Below the pieces are notes generated by a model, which made no database searches, was not told the origin of the DNA, and worked only from the letters and a program-made list of their open reading frames with translations. Positions 18,548-26,616 of a stretch of 64,000 nucleotides of DNA are shown here, piece after piece. Made by a program: the position numbers and the translations under genes. Source of the stretch: Geodermatophilus sp. DSM 45219 (GTDB taxonomy: Bacteria > Actinomycetota > Actinomycetes > Mycobacteriales > Geodermatophilaceae); NCBI RefSeq assembly GCF_900104025.1, contig NZ_FNIQ01000001.1:682001-746000 (forward strand). Direction: 5' to 3'. The stretch's first letter is position 1. Each line of letters begins with the position of its first letter.

Positions 18548-20241
18548 GGCACCTCCTCCGTCCCGAACACCGAGGTGACGTAGGGCGTGCGGTCCAGCAG
18601 GTCGCCCGCGGCCCGGTCGGCCAGGCCGTAGAGCGGCCCGGCCAGCCCGGTGAGGGACACGGTGAGCGCGACCAGCCCGGCCGTGGCACCCACCATGGTC
18701 CGGGGCAGCGGGCGCAGCGCCCGCACCGCGCCGGCCGCCGGCGCGACGTCGGGCTCGGTCGCCGTCGCCACCGCCGTGTGCCGTCGCCACGCGTCCTGCA
18801 GCGCGGTTCGCGGCCGGCCGTCGGCGGACGCCGCACCGTCCTCGACCGGCACCCCGTCCGGCCGGCGTCGCGAGGTGGCGTCGGCGGCCGCGGCCGCGGC
18901 GGACTCCTCCGCAGGCGGCTGGCTGGGGGACCGCCAGAAGGCACGGGTCCAGATGCGGGCGACCGCGAGCAGCGTCAGCAGGCTGGTCACCACCCCGCCG
19001 GCCACGAGCGTGAACGCCAGCGCGCTGCCCTCGGCGACCCCGGCCTGCAGCAGGCCGAGCTTGCCGATGAAGCCCGACAGCGGGGGGATGCCGGCCAGGT
19101 TCACCGCCGGCACGAAGAAGAGCACCGCCAGCAGCGGGGAGCGCCGGGCGAGGCCGCCGAGCCGGTCGACCGACGTCGTCCCGCCCTGGCGCTCGACCAG
19201 CCCCGCGACCAGGAACAGCGTGGTCTGGATGGCGATGTGGTGGGCGACGTAGAAGACCGCACCGGCCAGGCCGGCCGCCGTCCCCAGGGCGATGCCGAAC
19301 ACCATGTAGCCGATGTGGCTGACCAGCGTGAACGACAGCATCCGGCGCAGGTCGCTCTGCGCGACCGCGCCGAGGATGCCGATCAGCATGGTGGCCAGCG
19401 CGGCCCACATCAGCAGGTCGTCGAGGGCGCCGCCGGGGAACAGCAGGGTCTGGGTGCGGATGATCGCGTAGACGCCCACTTTGGTGAGCAGGCCGGCGAA
19501 CACGGCGGTGACCGGGGCCGGTGCGGTCGGGTAGCTGTCCGGCAGCCACGCCGAGAGCGGGAAGACCGCGGCTTTGATCCCGAAGGCGATGAGCAGCATC
19601 GACTGCAGCAGCACCTGGGTGCCCTCGGGCAGCTCGCCCAGCCGGACGGCGAGCTGGGCCATGTTCACCGTGCCGGTCGCGGCGTACACCAGGCCGATCG
19701 CGGCGAGGAACACCAGCGAGCTGGTCAGGCTGACGATGATGTAGGTGATCCCGCCGCGGATGCGCGCCGCGGTGCCGCCGAGGGTGAGCAGCACGTAGGA
19801 GGCCATCAGCAGGATCTCGAAGCCGACGTAGAGGTTGAACAGGTCACCGGCGAGGAAGGCGTTGCTCACGCCCGCGACCAGCACCAGGAACGTCGGGTGG
19901 AAGATCGACAGCGGCGTCTCCTCCTGCCCGTCGGCCGCGCCCTGGCCCACGGCGAAGACCAGGACGCCGAGCGCCACGGTGGAGGCGACCACCAGCATCA
20001 GCGCCGAGAGGCGGTCCACGACGAGCACGATGCCCAGCGGCACCGGCCAGCCGCCGACGGAGACCGAGCTCGCGCTCTCGGCGTCGGCGACGAACAGCAG
20101 GGCCACGGAGACGCCGAGCACCGCGGTCAGCACCGCCACGCTGAGCGCCCGCTGGAACACCGGGTGCCCGCTGACGAGCAGCGCGCCGGCGGCCCCCAGC
20201 AGCGGGATCAGCACCGGCAGCGGAGCGAGGACCTCGGTCAC
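18544..20241 (-). CDS. mrpD: Mrp antiporter subunit D
   Basis: This 565-aa polytopic protein is homologous to the NuoM/NuoN proton-pumping subunits of complex I. It has about 14 membrane segments. LFNLYVGFEILLMASYVLL contains the conserved glutamate, and FGIKAAVFPLSAWLPDSYP contains the conserved lysine of the proton path. An inserted, low-complexity Ala/Arg/Asp-rich stretch occurs near residues 430-490, between the last membrane helices (EESAAAAAADATSRRRPDG), and is probably cytoplasmic. The GTG start overlaps the mrpC stop in GTGA. The insertion makes the protein somewhat longer than usual MrpD (about 490-500 aa). Confidence 0.95.
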   Translation of the reverse strand: MTEVLAPLPVLIPLLGAAGALLVSGHPVFQRALSVAVLTAVLGVSVALLFVADAESASSVSVGGWPVPLGIVLVVDRLSALMLVVASTVALGVLVFAVGQGAADGQEETPLSIFHPTFLVLVAGVSNAFLAGDLFNLYVGFEILLMASYVLLTLGGTAARIRGGITYIIVSLTSSLVFLAAIGLVYAATGTVNMAQLAVRLGELPEGTQVLLQSMLLIAFGIKAAVFPLSAWLPDSYPTAPAPVTAVFAGLLTKVGVYAIIRTQTLLFPGGALDDLLMWAALATMLIGILGAVAQSDLRRMLSFTLVSHIGYMVFGIALGTAAGLAGAVFYVAHHIAIQTTLFLVAGLVERQGGTTSVDRLGGLARRSPLLAVLFFVPAVNLAGIPPLSGFIGKLGLLQAGVAEGSALAFTLVAGGVVTSLLTLLAVARIWTRAFWRSPSQPPAEESAAAAAADATSRRRPDGVPVEDGAASADGRPRTALQDAWRRHTAVATATEPDVAPAAGAVRALRPLPRTMVGATAGLVALTVSLTGLAGPLYGLADRAAGDLLDRTPYVTSVFGTEEVP

Positions 20242-20729
20242 CGGCGTCCGCTCCCCGCGGGCAGGTCGACGTCGTCGGCCAGCTCCTCGGCGTCCCCGGC
20301 CAGGCTGTCGGCGTGCCCGGCGATGCGGTCGTCGGGGGCCAGCTCGTCCGGGTCGAGCTCGTCGGCGTCCAGGGTGCGCCGGGCGGCGACGCGACGGTCC
20401 TCCTCGTCGGTGCCCACGACCTCCTCGCGCACCAGGCGCCAGGAGCGGTGGATGATCGCCAGCAGGAACGCCGAGACGCCGAAGGTGATGACGATCGCGG
20501 TGAGGATCAGCGCCTGCGGCAGGGGGTCGTTGATCTGCTCGGGGTCGGAGTAGCCGAGGATCGGCGCCAGCCCCGCCGGGCCGCCGCTGGACAGCACCAG
20601 CAGGTTGGTCGCGTTGCCGAGCAGCACGAAGCCCAGCAGCACGCGGGTGAGGCTCCGGTCGAGCAGCAGGTACACCCCCGCCGCGTAGAGCCCGCCGACC
20701 ATCAGCGGCAGCACGATCGTCGGGGTCAT
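20238..20729 (-). CDS. mrpC: Mrp antiporter subunit C
   Basis: This 163-aa protein resembles NuoK. Three membrane helices fill residues 1-100 (LPLMVGGLYAAGVYLLLDRS, VLLGFVLLGNATNLLVLSSG, LPQALILTAIVITFGVSAF). A highly acidic hydrophilic tail of about 60 residues follows (DADELDPDELAPDDR), which most MrpC proteins do not have to this extent. The ATG at 20729 overlaps the mrpA stop in ATGA and the stop overlaps the mrpD start. Its role is in the membrane core next to MrpD. Confidence 0.95.
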   Translation of the reverse strand: MTPTIVLPLMVGGLYAAGVYLLLDRSLTRVLLGFVLLGNATNLLVLSSGGPAGLAPILGYSDPEQINDPLPQALILTAIVITFGVSAFLLAIIHRSWRLVREEVVGTDEEDRRVAARRTLDADELDPDELAPDDRIAGHADSLAGDAEELADDVDLPAGSGRR

Positions 20730-23602
20730 CGCAGCACCATCTCCCCGGGGGCGAGCTCGACGGGGTCCTCCTGGTCCTCCTGGCGGTCGAGCTCCGCGCC
20801 CAGGCTGCGCAGCACGTCCAGCACCAGCCCGACGACGATGAGGTAGACGCCGATGTCGAAGAACAGCGAGGTCACCAGCTTGACGTCGCCGAGGACCGGC
20901 AGCGTGGTCTCCAGGATCGCCGTCTGCAGCACCCCGCCACCCAGCGCCAGACCGACGACGCCGGTGCCGCCGGCGAACAGCAGCCCGCTGCCCAGCAGCA
21001 GGCCGGGGGCCACCGGTGCGGCCTCGCCGAGCTCGTAGCGCCCGCCGGCCAGGTAGCGCAGCACCAGCGCGAGACCCGCGACCAGGCCGCCGGCGAAGCC
21101 GCCGCCGGGCTCGTTGTGCCCGGAGAACAGCAGGTACAGCGAGAACACCATGATCGTGTGGAACAGCAGCCGGGTGACCACCTCGAGCACGACCGAGCGG
21201 CGGGCCGGGTCGAGCGTCGCGGTGGCGGCCAGCCAGCGGTCCCGCGGTGCCCGGCGGGCCCGCTCGCGCCGCTGCGCGAGCTCGGTGCGGGGCGCGCGGT
21301 CCACGCCGCCGGTGCGCCGGCGCAGGAAGACCAGGCTGGCCACGCCGGTGGCGGCGACGACGAGCAGCGAGACCTCGCCCAGGGTGTCCCAGGCGCGGAT
21401 GTCGACCAGGGTCACGTTGACGATGTTCTTCCCGCCGCCGAAGTCGTACGCCGGCCCGGGCCAGGCCTCCGACACCGGCGTGGCGGTCCGGGAGGACAGG
21501 GCGACGGCCCCGACGGCGGCCATGAACGCCCCGACGGCCACGGCGATCACCCCGCGGACGGCGCGCTCGCGGGGGCGGTGCCGCTCGCTGATGTCCTTGG
21601 GCAGCTTGCGCAGCACCAGCACGAAGACGACGAGGGTGAGCGTCTCGACGAGGAACTGGGTCAGCGCCAGGTCGGGGGCGCCCTGCAGCGCGAAGACGAC
21701 GGCGAGGCCGTAGCCGGTGACGCCGACGACCAGCACCGCCGAGAGCCGCTGGCGGATGCGCAGGGCGAGCGCCGCGGCGGTGACCACGACCACGCCGACG
21801 ACGGCCTGCACCGGGGTGTCCCAGGCCCGCCACTCCCCCGGCCAGGGGGCGCGGGTCAGCAGCAGCACCCCGGGCAGCGCCAGCACCGTGACCAGGATCG
21901 TGCCGAGGTAGGCCGGCAGCGATCCGCGCTGCGTGGTGCCGGTGACCAGCACCGAGAGCCGGTCGACGCCCTGCAGCACGTTCCAGTAGCCCTCGTCGGC
22001 CGAGGCGCCCACGGCCATCCGCCGCTGGAGGGTCTGCACCCGCCGGCGGCCGGCGAACAGCGCCGCACCGCCGGCGACGGTGAGCGCCGAGAGCGCCAGC
22101 GCCGGCTGCCAGCCGTGCCACAGCGCCAGGTGCTCGACCTCGGGGGCCAGCAGCGGCAGCGTCCCGGCGTAGCGGGCGACCAGCCCGTCGAGCAGCGGGC
22201 TGGCCGGGCCGAGGACCAGCCCGGCCAGCGCCAGCACGACGGGGGCGGCCAGGAACAGCGGCTCGGGGGCGTGCCCGACCTCGGTCTCCGCGCAGCCGGT
22301 CTTGCGGGCGAAGGCGCCCCACACGAAGCGGGCGGTGTAGGCGGCGGTGAGCACCGAGCCCGCCACCAGCCCGACGAGGACGGCGACCGCGGCGGTGCGG
22401 TCGGGCAGCCCACCGTCCAGCAGGGCGGTGAACGCCGCTTCCTTGCCGACGAAGCCCAGCAGCGGGGGCAGCCCGGCCATGGACGCCGCGGCGGCGGTGC
22501 CGACCACGGCCAGCAGCGGCAGCCGCCGGCCCAGGCCCGAGAGCCGGCGCAGGTCGCGGGTGCCGGTGGCGTGGTCGATGACGCCGACGGTGAGGAAGAG
22601 CGTGGACTTGAACAGCGCGTGCGCGATCGTCATGACCAGCCCCGCGGCGGCCAGCTCGTGGCTGCCCGCTCCCACCAGGGTGACGAGGAAGCCCAGCTGG
22701 CTGACGGTGCCGAAGGCCAGCAGCAGCTTGAGGTCCTTCTGGCGCAGCGCGCGGTACCCGCCGACGAGCATGGTGCTCACGCCGAGGCCCAGCACGAGCG
22801 GCCGCCAGCCGGGGACGTCGGCCAGCGCGGGGGCCAGCCGGGCGACCAGGTAGACACCGGCCTTCACCATCGCCGCGGCGTGCAGGTAGGCGCTGACCGG
22901 CGTCGGCGCCTCCATGGCCGCCGGCAGCCAGAAGTGGAAGGGCACCAGCGCCGACTTGGTGACCGCCCCGGCCAGCACCAGGACCGCGCCCCAGACCATG
23001 GCGGCGCCGCTCCCGGGGTCCGCGACGACCTCCGACAGCAGGAACGAGCCGCTGGCCTGGCCGATGAGGATCAGCCCGACCAGCATGGCCAGCCCGCCGG
23101 CGGTGGTGAGGATCAGCGCCTGGGACGCCGCCCGCCGCGCGGCCAGCCGCCGTCCCGACCCGCCGATCAGCAGGAAGGAGAAGACGGTGGTGAGCTCCCA
23201 GAAGACGTAGAGGAGCAGCATGTCGTCGGCGAGGACGAGGCCGAGCATGGAGCCCGCGAACGCGGTGAGGCAGCCGGCGAAGCGGCCGGTGCCCTCGTCG
23301 TCCGGGGTGAAGTAGCGGGCGCAGTAGACCAGCACCAGTGCCCCGACGCCGGTGACCAGCGCGGCGAAGGTCAGGGCCAGGGCGTCGAGCCGCAGCGCCA
23401 CGTCGAGCTGGAGCACCGGGACCCACTGCAGCGTCTCGCGCGGCTCCGCACCGGCGACGACGGCACCGAGGCGCGACAGCACCCAGGCGAAGCCGGCGGC
23501 GGGCACCAGCGCGAGGGCCAGGAAGGCCTGCCGCCCCCACCACCGCACGAGAACGGGCGCCAGCACACCGGCGATCAGGTGGAGGAGCAGCAGAGCGAGC
23601 AC
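20726..23602 (-). CDS. mrpA: Mrp antiporter fused subunit A-B
   Basis: This 958-aa protein combines MrpA and MrpB. Residues 1-480 are the NuoL-like proton channel, with YVFWELTTVFSFLLIG and TKSALVPFHFWLPAAMEAP carrying the conserved Glu and Lys. Residues about 590-700 form the MrpA C-terminal part (LQGAPDLALTQFLVETLTLV). The MnhB domain lies at about 800-940 (TIMVFSLYLLFSGHNEPGG). Fused AB subunits are known from PhaAB-type operons. The GTG at 23602 follows GGAGACAC. It is the first gene of a six-gene operon in which every junction is a 4-bp overlap, so the whole antiporter is made from one transcript. Confidence 0.95.
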   Translation of the reverse strand: MLALLLLHLIAGVLAPVLVRWWGRQAFLALALVPAAGFAWVLSRLGAVVAGAEPRETLQWVPVLQLDVALRLDALALTFAALVTGVGALVLVYCARYFTPDDEGTGRFAGCLTAFAGSMLGLVLADDMLLLYVFWELTTVFSFLLIGGSGRRLAARRAASQALILTTAGGLAMLVGLILIGQASGSFLLSEVVADPGSGAAMVWGAVLVLAGAVTKSALVPFHFWLPAAMEAPTPVSAYLHAAAMVKAGVYLVARLAPALADVPGWRPLVLGLGVSTMLVGGYRALRQKDLKLLLAFGTVSQLGFLVTLVGAGSHELAAAGLVMTIAHALFKSTLFLTVGVIDHATGTRDLRRLSGLGRRLPLLAVVGTAAAASMAGLPPLLGFVGKEAAFTALLDGGLPDRTAAVAVLVGLVAGSVLTAAYTARFVWGAFARKTGCAETEVGHAPEPLFLAAPVVLALAGLVLGPASPLLDGLVARYAGTLPLLAPEVEHLALWHGWQPALALSALTVAGGAALFAGRRRVQTLQRRMAVGASADEGYWNVLQGVDRLSVLVTGTTQRGSLPAYLGTILVTVLALPGVLLLTRAPWPGEWRAWDTPVQAVVGVVVVTAAALALRIRQRLSAVLVVGVTGYGLAVVFALQGAPDLALTQFLVETLTLVVFVLVLRKLPKDISERHRPRERAVRGVIAVAVGAFMAAVGAVALSSRTATPVSEAWPGPAYDFGGGKNIVNVTLVDIRAWDTLGEVSLLVVAATGVASLVFLRRRTGGVDRAPRTELAQRRERARRAPRDRWLAATATLDPARRSVVLEVVTRLLFHTIMVFSLYLLFSGHNEPGGGFAGGLVAGLALVLRYLAGGRYELGEAAPVAPGLLLGSGLLFAGGTGVVGLALGGGVLQTAILETTLPVLGDVKLVTSLFFDIGVYLIVVGLVLDVLRSLGAELDRQEDQEDPVELAPGEMVLR

Positions 23603-23703
23603 GTGTCTCCGGGAGTCGATGGGCGGCTCGGGGACACCAGGGACGTCGGTCGACGACGGCCGGCGGTGACACCCAGACTACCCGGTGGGGAATCTCGGTC
23701 CGG

Positions 23704-23753
23704 CCCCGCTGCAGGGACCCGTTGCGAGCGGAGCGAGGGACGGGGCAGCGGGG
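23704..23753. terminator. Family II double-stem hairpin, copy 1
   Basis: CCCCGCTGC (23704-23712) pairs perfectly with GCAGCGGGG (23745-23753), and an inner CCCGT/ACGGG stem lies inside. It starts 8 nt after the stop of the truncated LuxR-type gene on the minus strand, so it was probably that gene's terminator. Related elements lie at 37645, 46041 and 59311. Confidence 0.6.
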
Positions 23754-23761
23754 TCCTTCCG

Positions 23762-23830
23762 CTACCCGCCCGGCCGGACCAGCCCGGACTCGTAGGCGAA
23801 GGCGACCGCCTGGACCCGGTCCCGCAGGCT
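23762..23830 (-). pseudogene. C-terminal remnant of a LuxR/NarL-type response regulator
   Basis: Read on the minus strand, the last 22 codons before the TAG at 23764-23762 encode SLRDRVQAVAFAYESGLVRP plus two glycines, which closely matches the C terminus of NarL-type response regulators (end of the LuxR helix-turn-helix). Upstream of about 23830 the similarity stops at once, and the sequence belongs to another, plus-strand frame. The receiver domain and most of the DNA-binding domain are missing. A family II hairpin still follows the stop codon. This looks like a deletion scar, and the fragment is not expected to be functional. Confidence 0.6.
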
Positions 23831-23856
23831 ACGCGGAGCTGGCCCGGGCCGGGGTC

Positions 23857-24024
23857 GTGAACTGGTGGCTGCTCGCCGCGCCCGTGGTCCCGCTCCTGGC
23901 GTCGATGGCGCTGCCCTTCGCGCCGCTGACCCACGCCGCCTTCGCCCTGCTCGGCGCCGTCCCGGCCGTCGTGGTGGGGCGGCTGCTGATCCGCCGCCAC
24001 CGGGCCGAGGCCGCCGTCGCCTGA
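23857..24024 (+). CDS. Small membrane protein or truncated gene tail
   Basis: From the GTG at 23857 a 55-aa protein can be read with two hydrophobic segments (WWLLAAPVVPLLASMALPF and HAAFALLGAVPAVVVGRLL) and a basic end (IRRHRAEAAVA). The frame stays open upstream as GYAELARAGV up to about 23831, exactly where the LuxR remnant on the other strand begins. So this may be the 3' end of a membrane-protein gene that lost its 5' part in the same deletion, rather than an intact small gene. No family is recognised. A strong hairpin follows its stop at 24046. Confidence 0.4.
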   Translation: MNWWLLAAPVVPLLASMALPFAPLTHAAFALLGAVPAVVVGRLLIRRHRAEAAVA

Positions 24025-24045
24025 CCCCCGGCGACGGTCTGCCCT

Positions 24046-24093
24046 GCGACGCTCGTGTCCTGCCCGCTCCGGCGGGCAGGACACGGGCGTCGC
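24046..24093. terminator. Long hairpin between convergent genes, family I relative
   Basis: The arms 24046-24067 and 24072-24093 are 22 nt each and pair with a single mismatch around a 4-nt loop (TCCG). The core CGTGTCCTGCCC resembles the family I core CGTGCTCTGCCC, and the arm plus 4-nt-loop layout is the same. It ends 7 nt before the stop of the minus-strand SRPBCC gene, so it probably terminates both genes. Confidence 0.7.
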
Positions 24094-24099
24094 GTGGCG

Positions 24100-24552
24100 T
24101 CAGCCCTGCTCGGCCGCCGTTGCGATGTCCTCGAGGTCCTGCGCCAGCGCCCGGCCGATCGCGCGCCGGCCGACGGCCCCGGTGAGCGCCGCGAGGACCC
24201 GCCCCACCGTGGTGGTCGGCCGGCCGCCGAAGGTCGCGGTCACGTCCGTGCCGCCGTCGGGAGCCGGGGTGAACGCCAACGTGGACACGTACGTGACCCC
24301 GGGGCCCGACGCCTCGGTCGCGTAGCACCGCTGCGGCTCGACCGCGGTCACGGTCATCTCCTCGGTCGCCGACCGGCCGAACATCCTCCGCGTCTCACGC
24401 CAGCGCGTCCCGACGCCGAAGGGCCCGGGGGTGAGCACCTCGACCGCCTCGATCCCGCGGACGACCCGTGGCGAGCCCTCCAGGTCGGTGGCCAGCGCCC
24501 ACACCCGCTCGACCGGTGCCGCCACGTGCCGGCGCACCTCCACGTCCTGCAT
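24100..24552 (-). CDS. SRPBCC-family (polyketide cyclase/START-like) protein
   Basis: This 150-aa protein has the START-like SRPBCC fold. It begins MQDVEVRRHVAAPVERVWAL, the usual first strand and helix, followed by the RVVRGIEAVEVLTPGPFGVG and TRWRETRRMFGR segments and a long C-terminal helix (GRRAIGRALAQDLEDIATAA). Such proteins bind hydrophobic ligands or act as cyclases and membrane-lipid-related CoxG-like proteins. The ATG at 24552 fits the fold start better than the upstream in-frame ATG at 24606. There is no clear functional partner. It is 79 nt downstream of the ABC-F gene. Confidence 0.85.
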   Translation of the reverse strand: MQDVEVRRHVAAPVERVWALATDLEGSPRVVRGIEAVEVLTPGPFGVGTRWRETRRMFGRSATEEMTVTAVEPQRCYATEASGPGVTYVSTLAFTPAPDGGTDVTATFGGRPTTTVGRVLAALTGAVGRRAIGRALAQDLEDIATAAEQG

Positions 24553-24631
24553 GCTGCCTCGCTCCGTCGACTCCCCCGCGCCGCCGCCCGGCGGCACGAG
24601 GACCATGCCACCGGGGGACGACGATCCGGGC

Positions 24632-26440
24632 TCAGCCCTCGGCGACCTCGGCTGCCACCAGCCACTCCTCCTCGACCTGGTCCTTCTCCGCCCGTACCGC
24701 CCTCAGTTGCGCATCCAGCTCGGCGGCCTTCGCGTAGTCGGTCGCCGCGGCGGCCAGTCGCTCATGCAGCTGCTTCTCGTCGGCGTCCAGCTTGAGCATC
24801 CGACGCTCCAGCCGGCTCGCCTCCTTCCTGGCCGCGCGGGAGTCGGCGGCGGAGACGGCCGGACGGGATGCGGTGGGAGCCCCGGCACCGGTACCGGCGG
24901 TCGCGGTCAGCGGCGCACCACCGGCCGCGCGCCGCTGCAGGTACTCGTCGACTCCACCGGGCAGCTCCGCGAGCGTGCCGTCGCCGAGGAGAGCCACCAC
25001 CTTGTCGCACACCCGGTCGACGAAGTACCGGTCGTGGCTGACCACCAGCACCGTCCCCGGGAAGCCGTCGAGCAGGTCCTCCAGCGCGGTGAGAGTGTCG
25101 ATGTCGAGGTCGTTCGTGGGCTCGTCGAGCAGCAGCACGTTCGGCTCGGCCATCAGCAGCCGCAGCAGCTGGAGCCGGCGCCGCTCACCGCCGGAGAGGT
25201 CACCGACCGGTGTCCACTGCCGGTTGGCCGCGAACCCGAACCGCTCGGCGAGGGACGACGCGGAGATCTCCTGGTTGCCGATCCGCGCGATGCGGGCGAC
25301 GTCCTGCACCGCCTCCAGCACCCGCGCCTTCGGTGGCAGCTCGGTGACGTGCTGGGACAGGTAGGCCGGCGCCACCGTCTGACCCACGGTCACCGTTCCC
25401 GAGTCGGGCTCGGTCTCGCCGACCAGCAGCTTCAGCAGCGAGGTCTTGCCCGCCCCGTTGACGCCGACGATCCCGATCCGGTCGCCCGGGCCGACGTTCC
25501 AGGTCAGGTCCTCGAACAACGTGCGCGGCCCGTCCTCGGTCCGCACGGCGTAGTCCACGTCCTCGACGTCGTAGACGGTCTTGCCGAGGCGCCGGGCGGC
25601 GAACCCCTTCAGCGCCATCGAGTCCCGCGCGGGTGGCTCGTCGGCGATCAGCGCCTGGGCGGCCTCGATCCGGAACTTCGGCTTGCTGGTGCGGGCCGGC
25701 GGGCCGCGGCGCAGCCAGGCCAGCTCCTTGCGCACCAGGTTGAGCCGGCGTTCCTCGGTGACCGCTGCGATCCGCGCCCGCTCCGCCCGCGCCAGCGTGT
25801 ACGCCGAGTACCCGCCCTCGTAGGCGTGCACCTTGCCGTCAGCGACCTCCCACGTGGTGGTGGAGACCTCGTCGAGGAACCACCGGTCGTGGGTGACGAC
25901 GACGAGGCCGCCGGCGCGGGCCTTCACGTACTCCGCGAGCCAGGCGACGCCCTCGACGTCCAAGTGGTTGGTCGGCTCGTCCAGGAGCAGCAGGTCCAGT
26001 GGCCGGATCAACTGGGCGGCCAGCGCGACCCGCCGCCGCTCGCCGCCGGACATCGGCGCGACCGGGGCGTCGAGGCCGAGCCGGTCCAGCTCCAGGCCGG
26101 TGAGGACGCTGCGCACCGCGGGGTCGCCGGCCCACTCGTGCTCGGCGGCGAACGCAGACGGCGGCAGGACGACGTCGCGCACCGTCGTCCCGGGCGGGAG
26201 CGTGCCGGACTGGTCCAGCACGCCCAGGGCGAGGTCGCCGCGGCGGGTGACGCGGCCGGAGTCGGGCTCGTCGGCGCCGGTCATCAGCGACAGCAGGGTG
26301 CTCTTCCCGCCACCGTTGCGGCCGACGACACCGATCCGCTCGCCTGCGGCGACGCCGAGGGAGACGTCGTCGAGGATGACTGTGGTGCCGTGCGCCTTGT
26401 GCACCCGTTCGAGGTTCACCAGGTTCAGGGGTGCGCTCAT
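24632..26440 (-). CDS. ABC-F ATPase (Uup/EttA-like ribosome-associated)
   Basis: This 602-aa protein has two ATP-binding cassettes and no membrane part. Cassette 1 has Walker A GRNGGGKST, signature SGGERRR and Walker B LLLLDEPTNHLD. Cassette 2 has GVNGAGKTS, SGGERRR and LLLDEPTNDLD. A basic linker (about residues 235-290) joins them, and a C-terminal coiled coil rich in Arg, Glu and Lys (about 525-600, SRLERRMLKLDADEKQLHER) is the Uup-type DNA/RNA-binding tail. Members work on the ribosome to rescue stalls or give antibiotic resistance, and Uup itself affects transposon excision. The ATG at 26440 is chosen because MSAPLNLVNLERV is the usual start. Confidence 0.93.
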   Translation of the reverse strand: MSAPLNLVNLERVHKAHGTTVILDDVSLGVAAGERIGVVGRNGGGKSTLLSLMTGADEPDSGRVTRRGDLALGVLDQSGTLPPGTTVRDVVLPPSAFAAEHEWAGDPAVRSVLTGLELDRLGLDAPVAPMSGGERRRVALAAQLIRPLDLLLLDEPTNHLDVEGVAWLAEYVKARAGGLVVVTHDRWFLDEVSTTTWEVADGKVHAYEGGYSAYTLARAERARIAAVTEERRLNLVRKELAWLRRGPPARTSKPKFRIEAAQALIADEPPARDSMALKGFAARRLGKTVYDVEDVDYAVRTEDGPRTLFEDLTWNVGPGDRIGIVGVNGAGKTSLLKLLVGETEPDSGTVTVGQTVAPAYLSQHVTELPPKARVLEAVQDVARIARIGNQEISASSLAERFGFAANRQWTPVGDLSGGERRRLQLLRLLMAEPNVLLLDEPTNDLDIDTLTALEDLLDGFPGTVLVVSHDRYFVDRVCDKVVALLGDGTLAELPGGVDEYLQRRAAGGAPLTATAGTGAGAPTASRPAVSAADSRAARKEASRLERRMLKLDADEKQLHERLAAAATDYAKAAELDAQLRAVRAEKDQVEEEWLVAAEVAEG

Positions 26441-26616
26441 CGCACTCCAGTATCCGCGCGGCCGGTCCAGGCCGGTGCGCCGACCACCGCCCCCACGAAT
26501 GGCGGCGGACCTGGTTCCGGTGCGTGTCCCGCGCGGTCTCGGCGTGTCAGCGGCGCGCCGCCCGGCGGCCGGCACCCGGTCTCGACCGGCGTGCTCGCTG
26601 GAGTGCCTCTACCGTC

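Noticed and set aside
20730..23672. 1144-codon minus-strand frame covering mrpA
   Set aside because: Only its C-terminal 163 codons are real (mrpC); the rest is an out-of-phase reading of mrpA.
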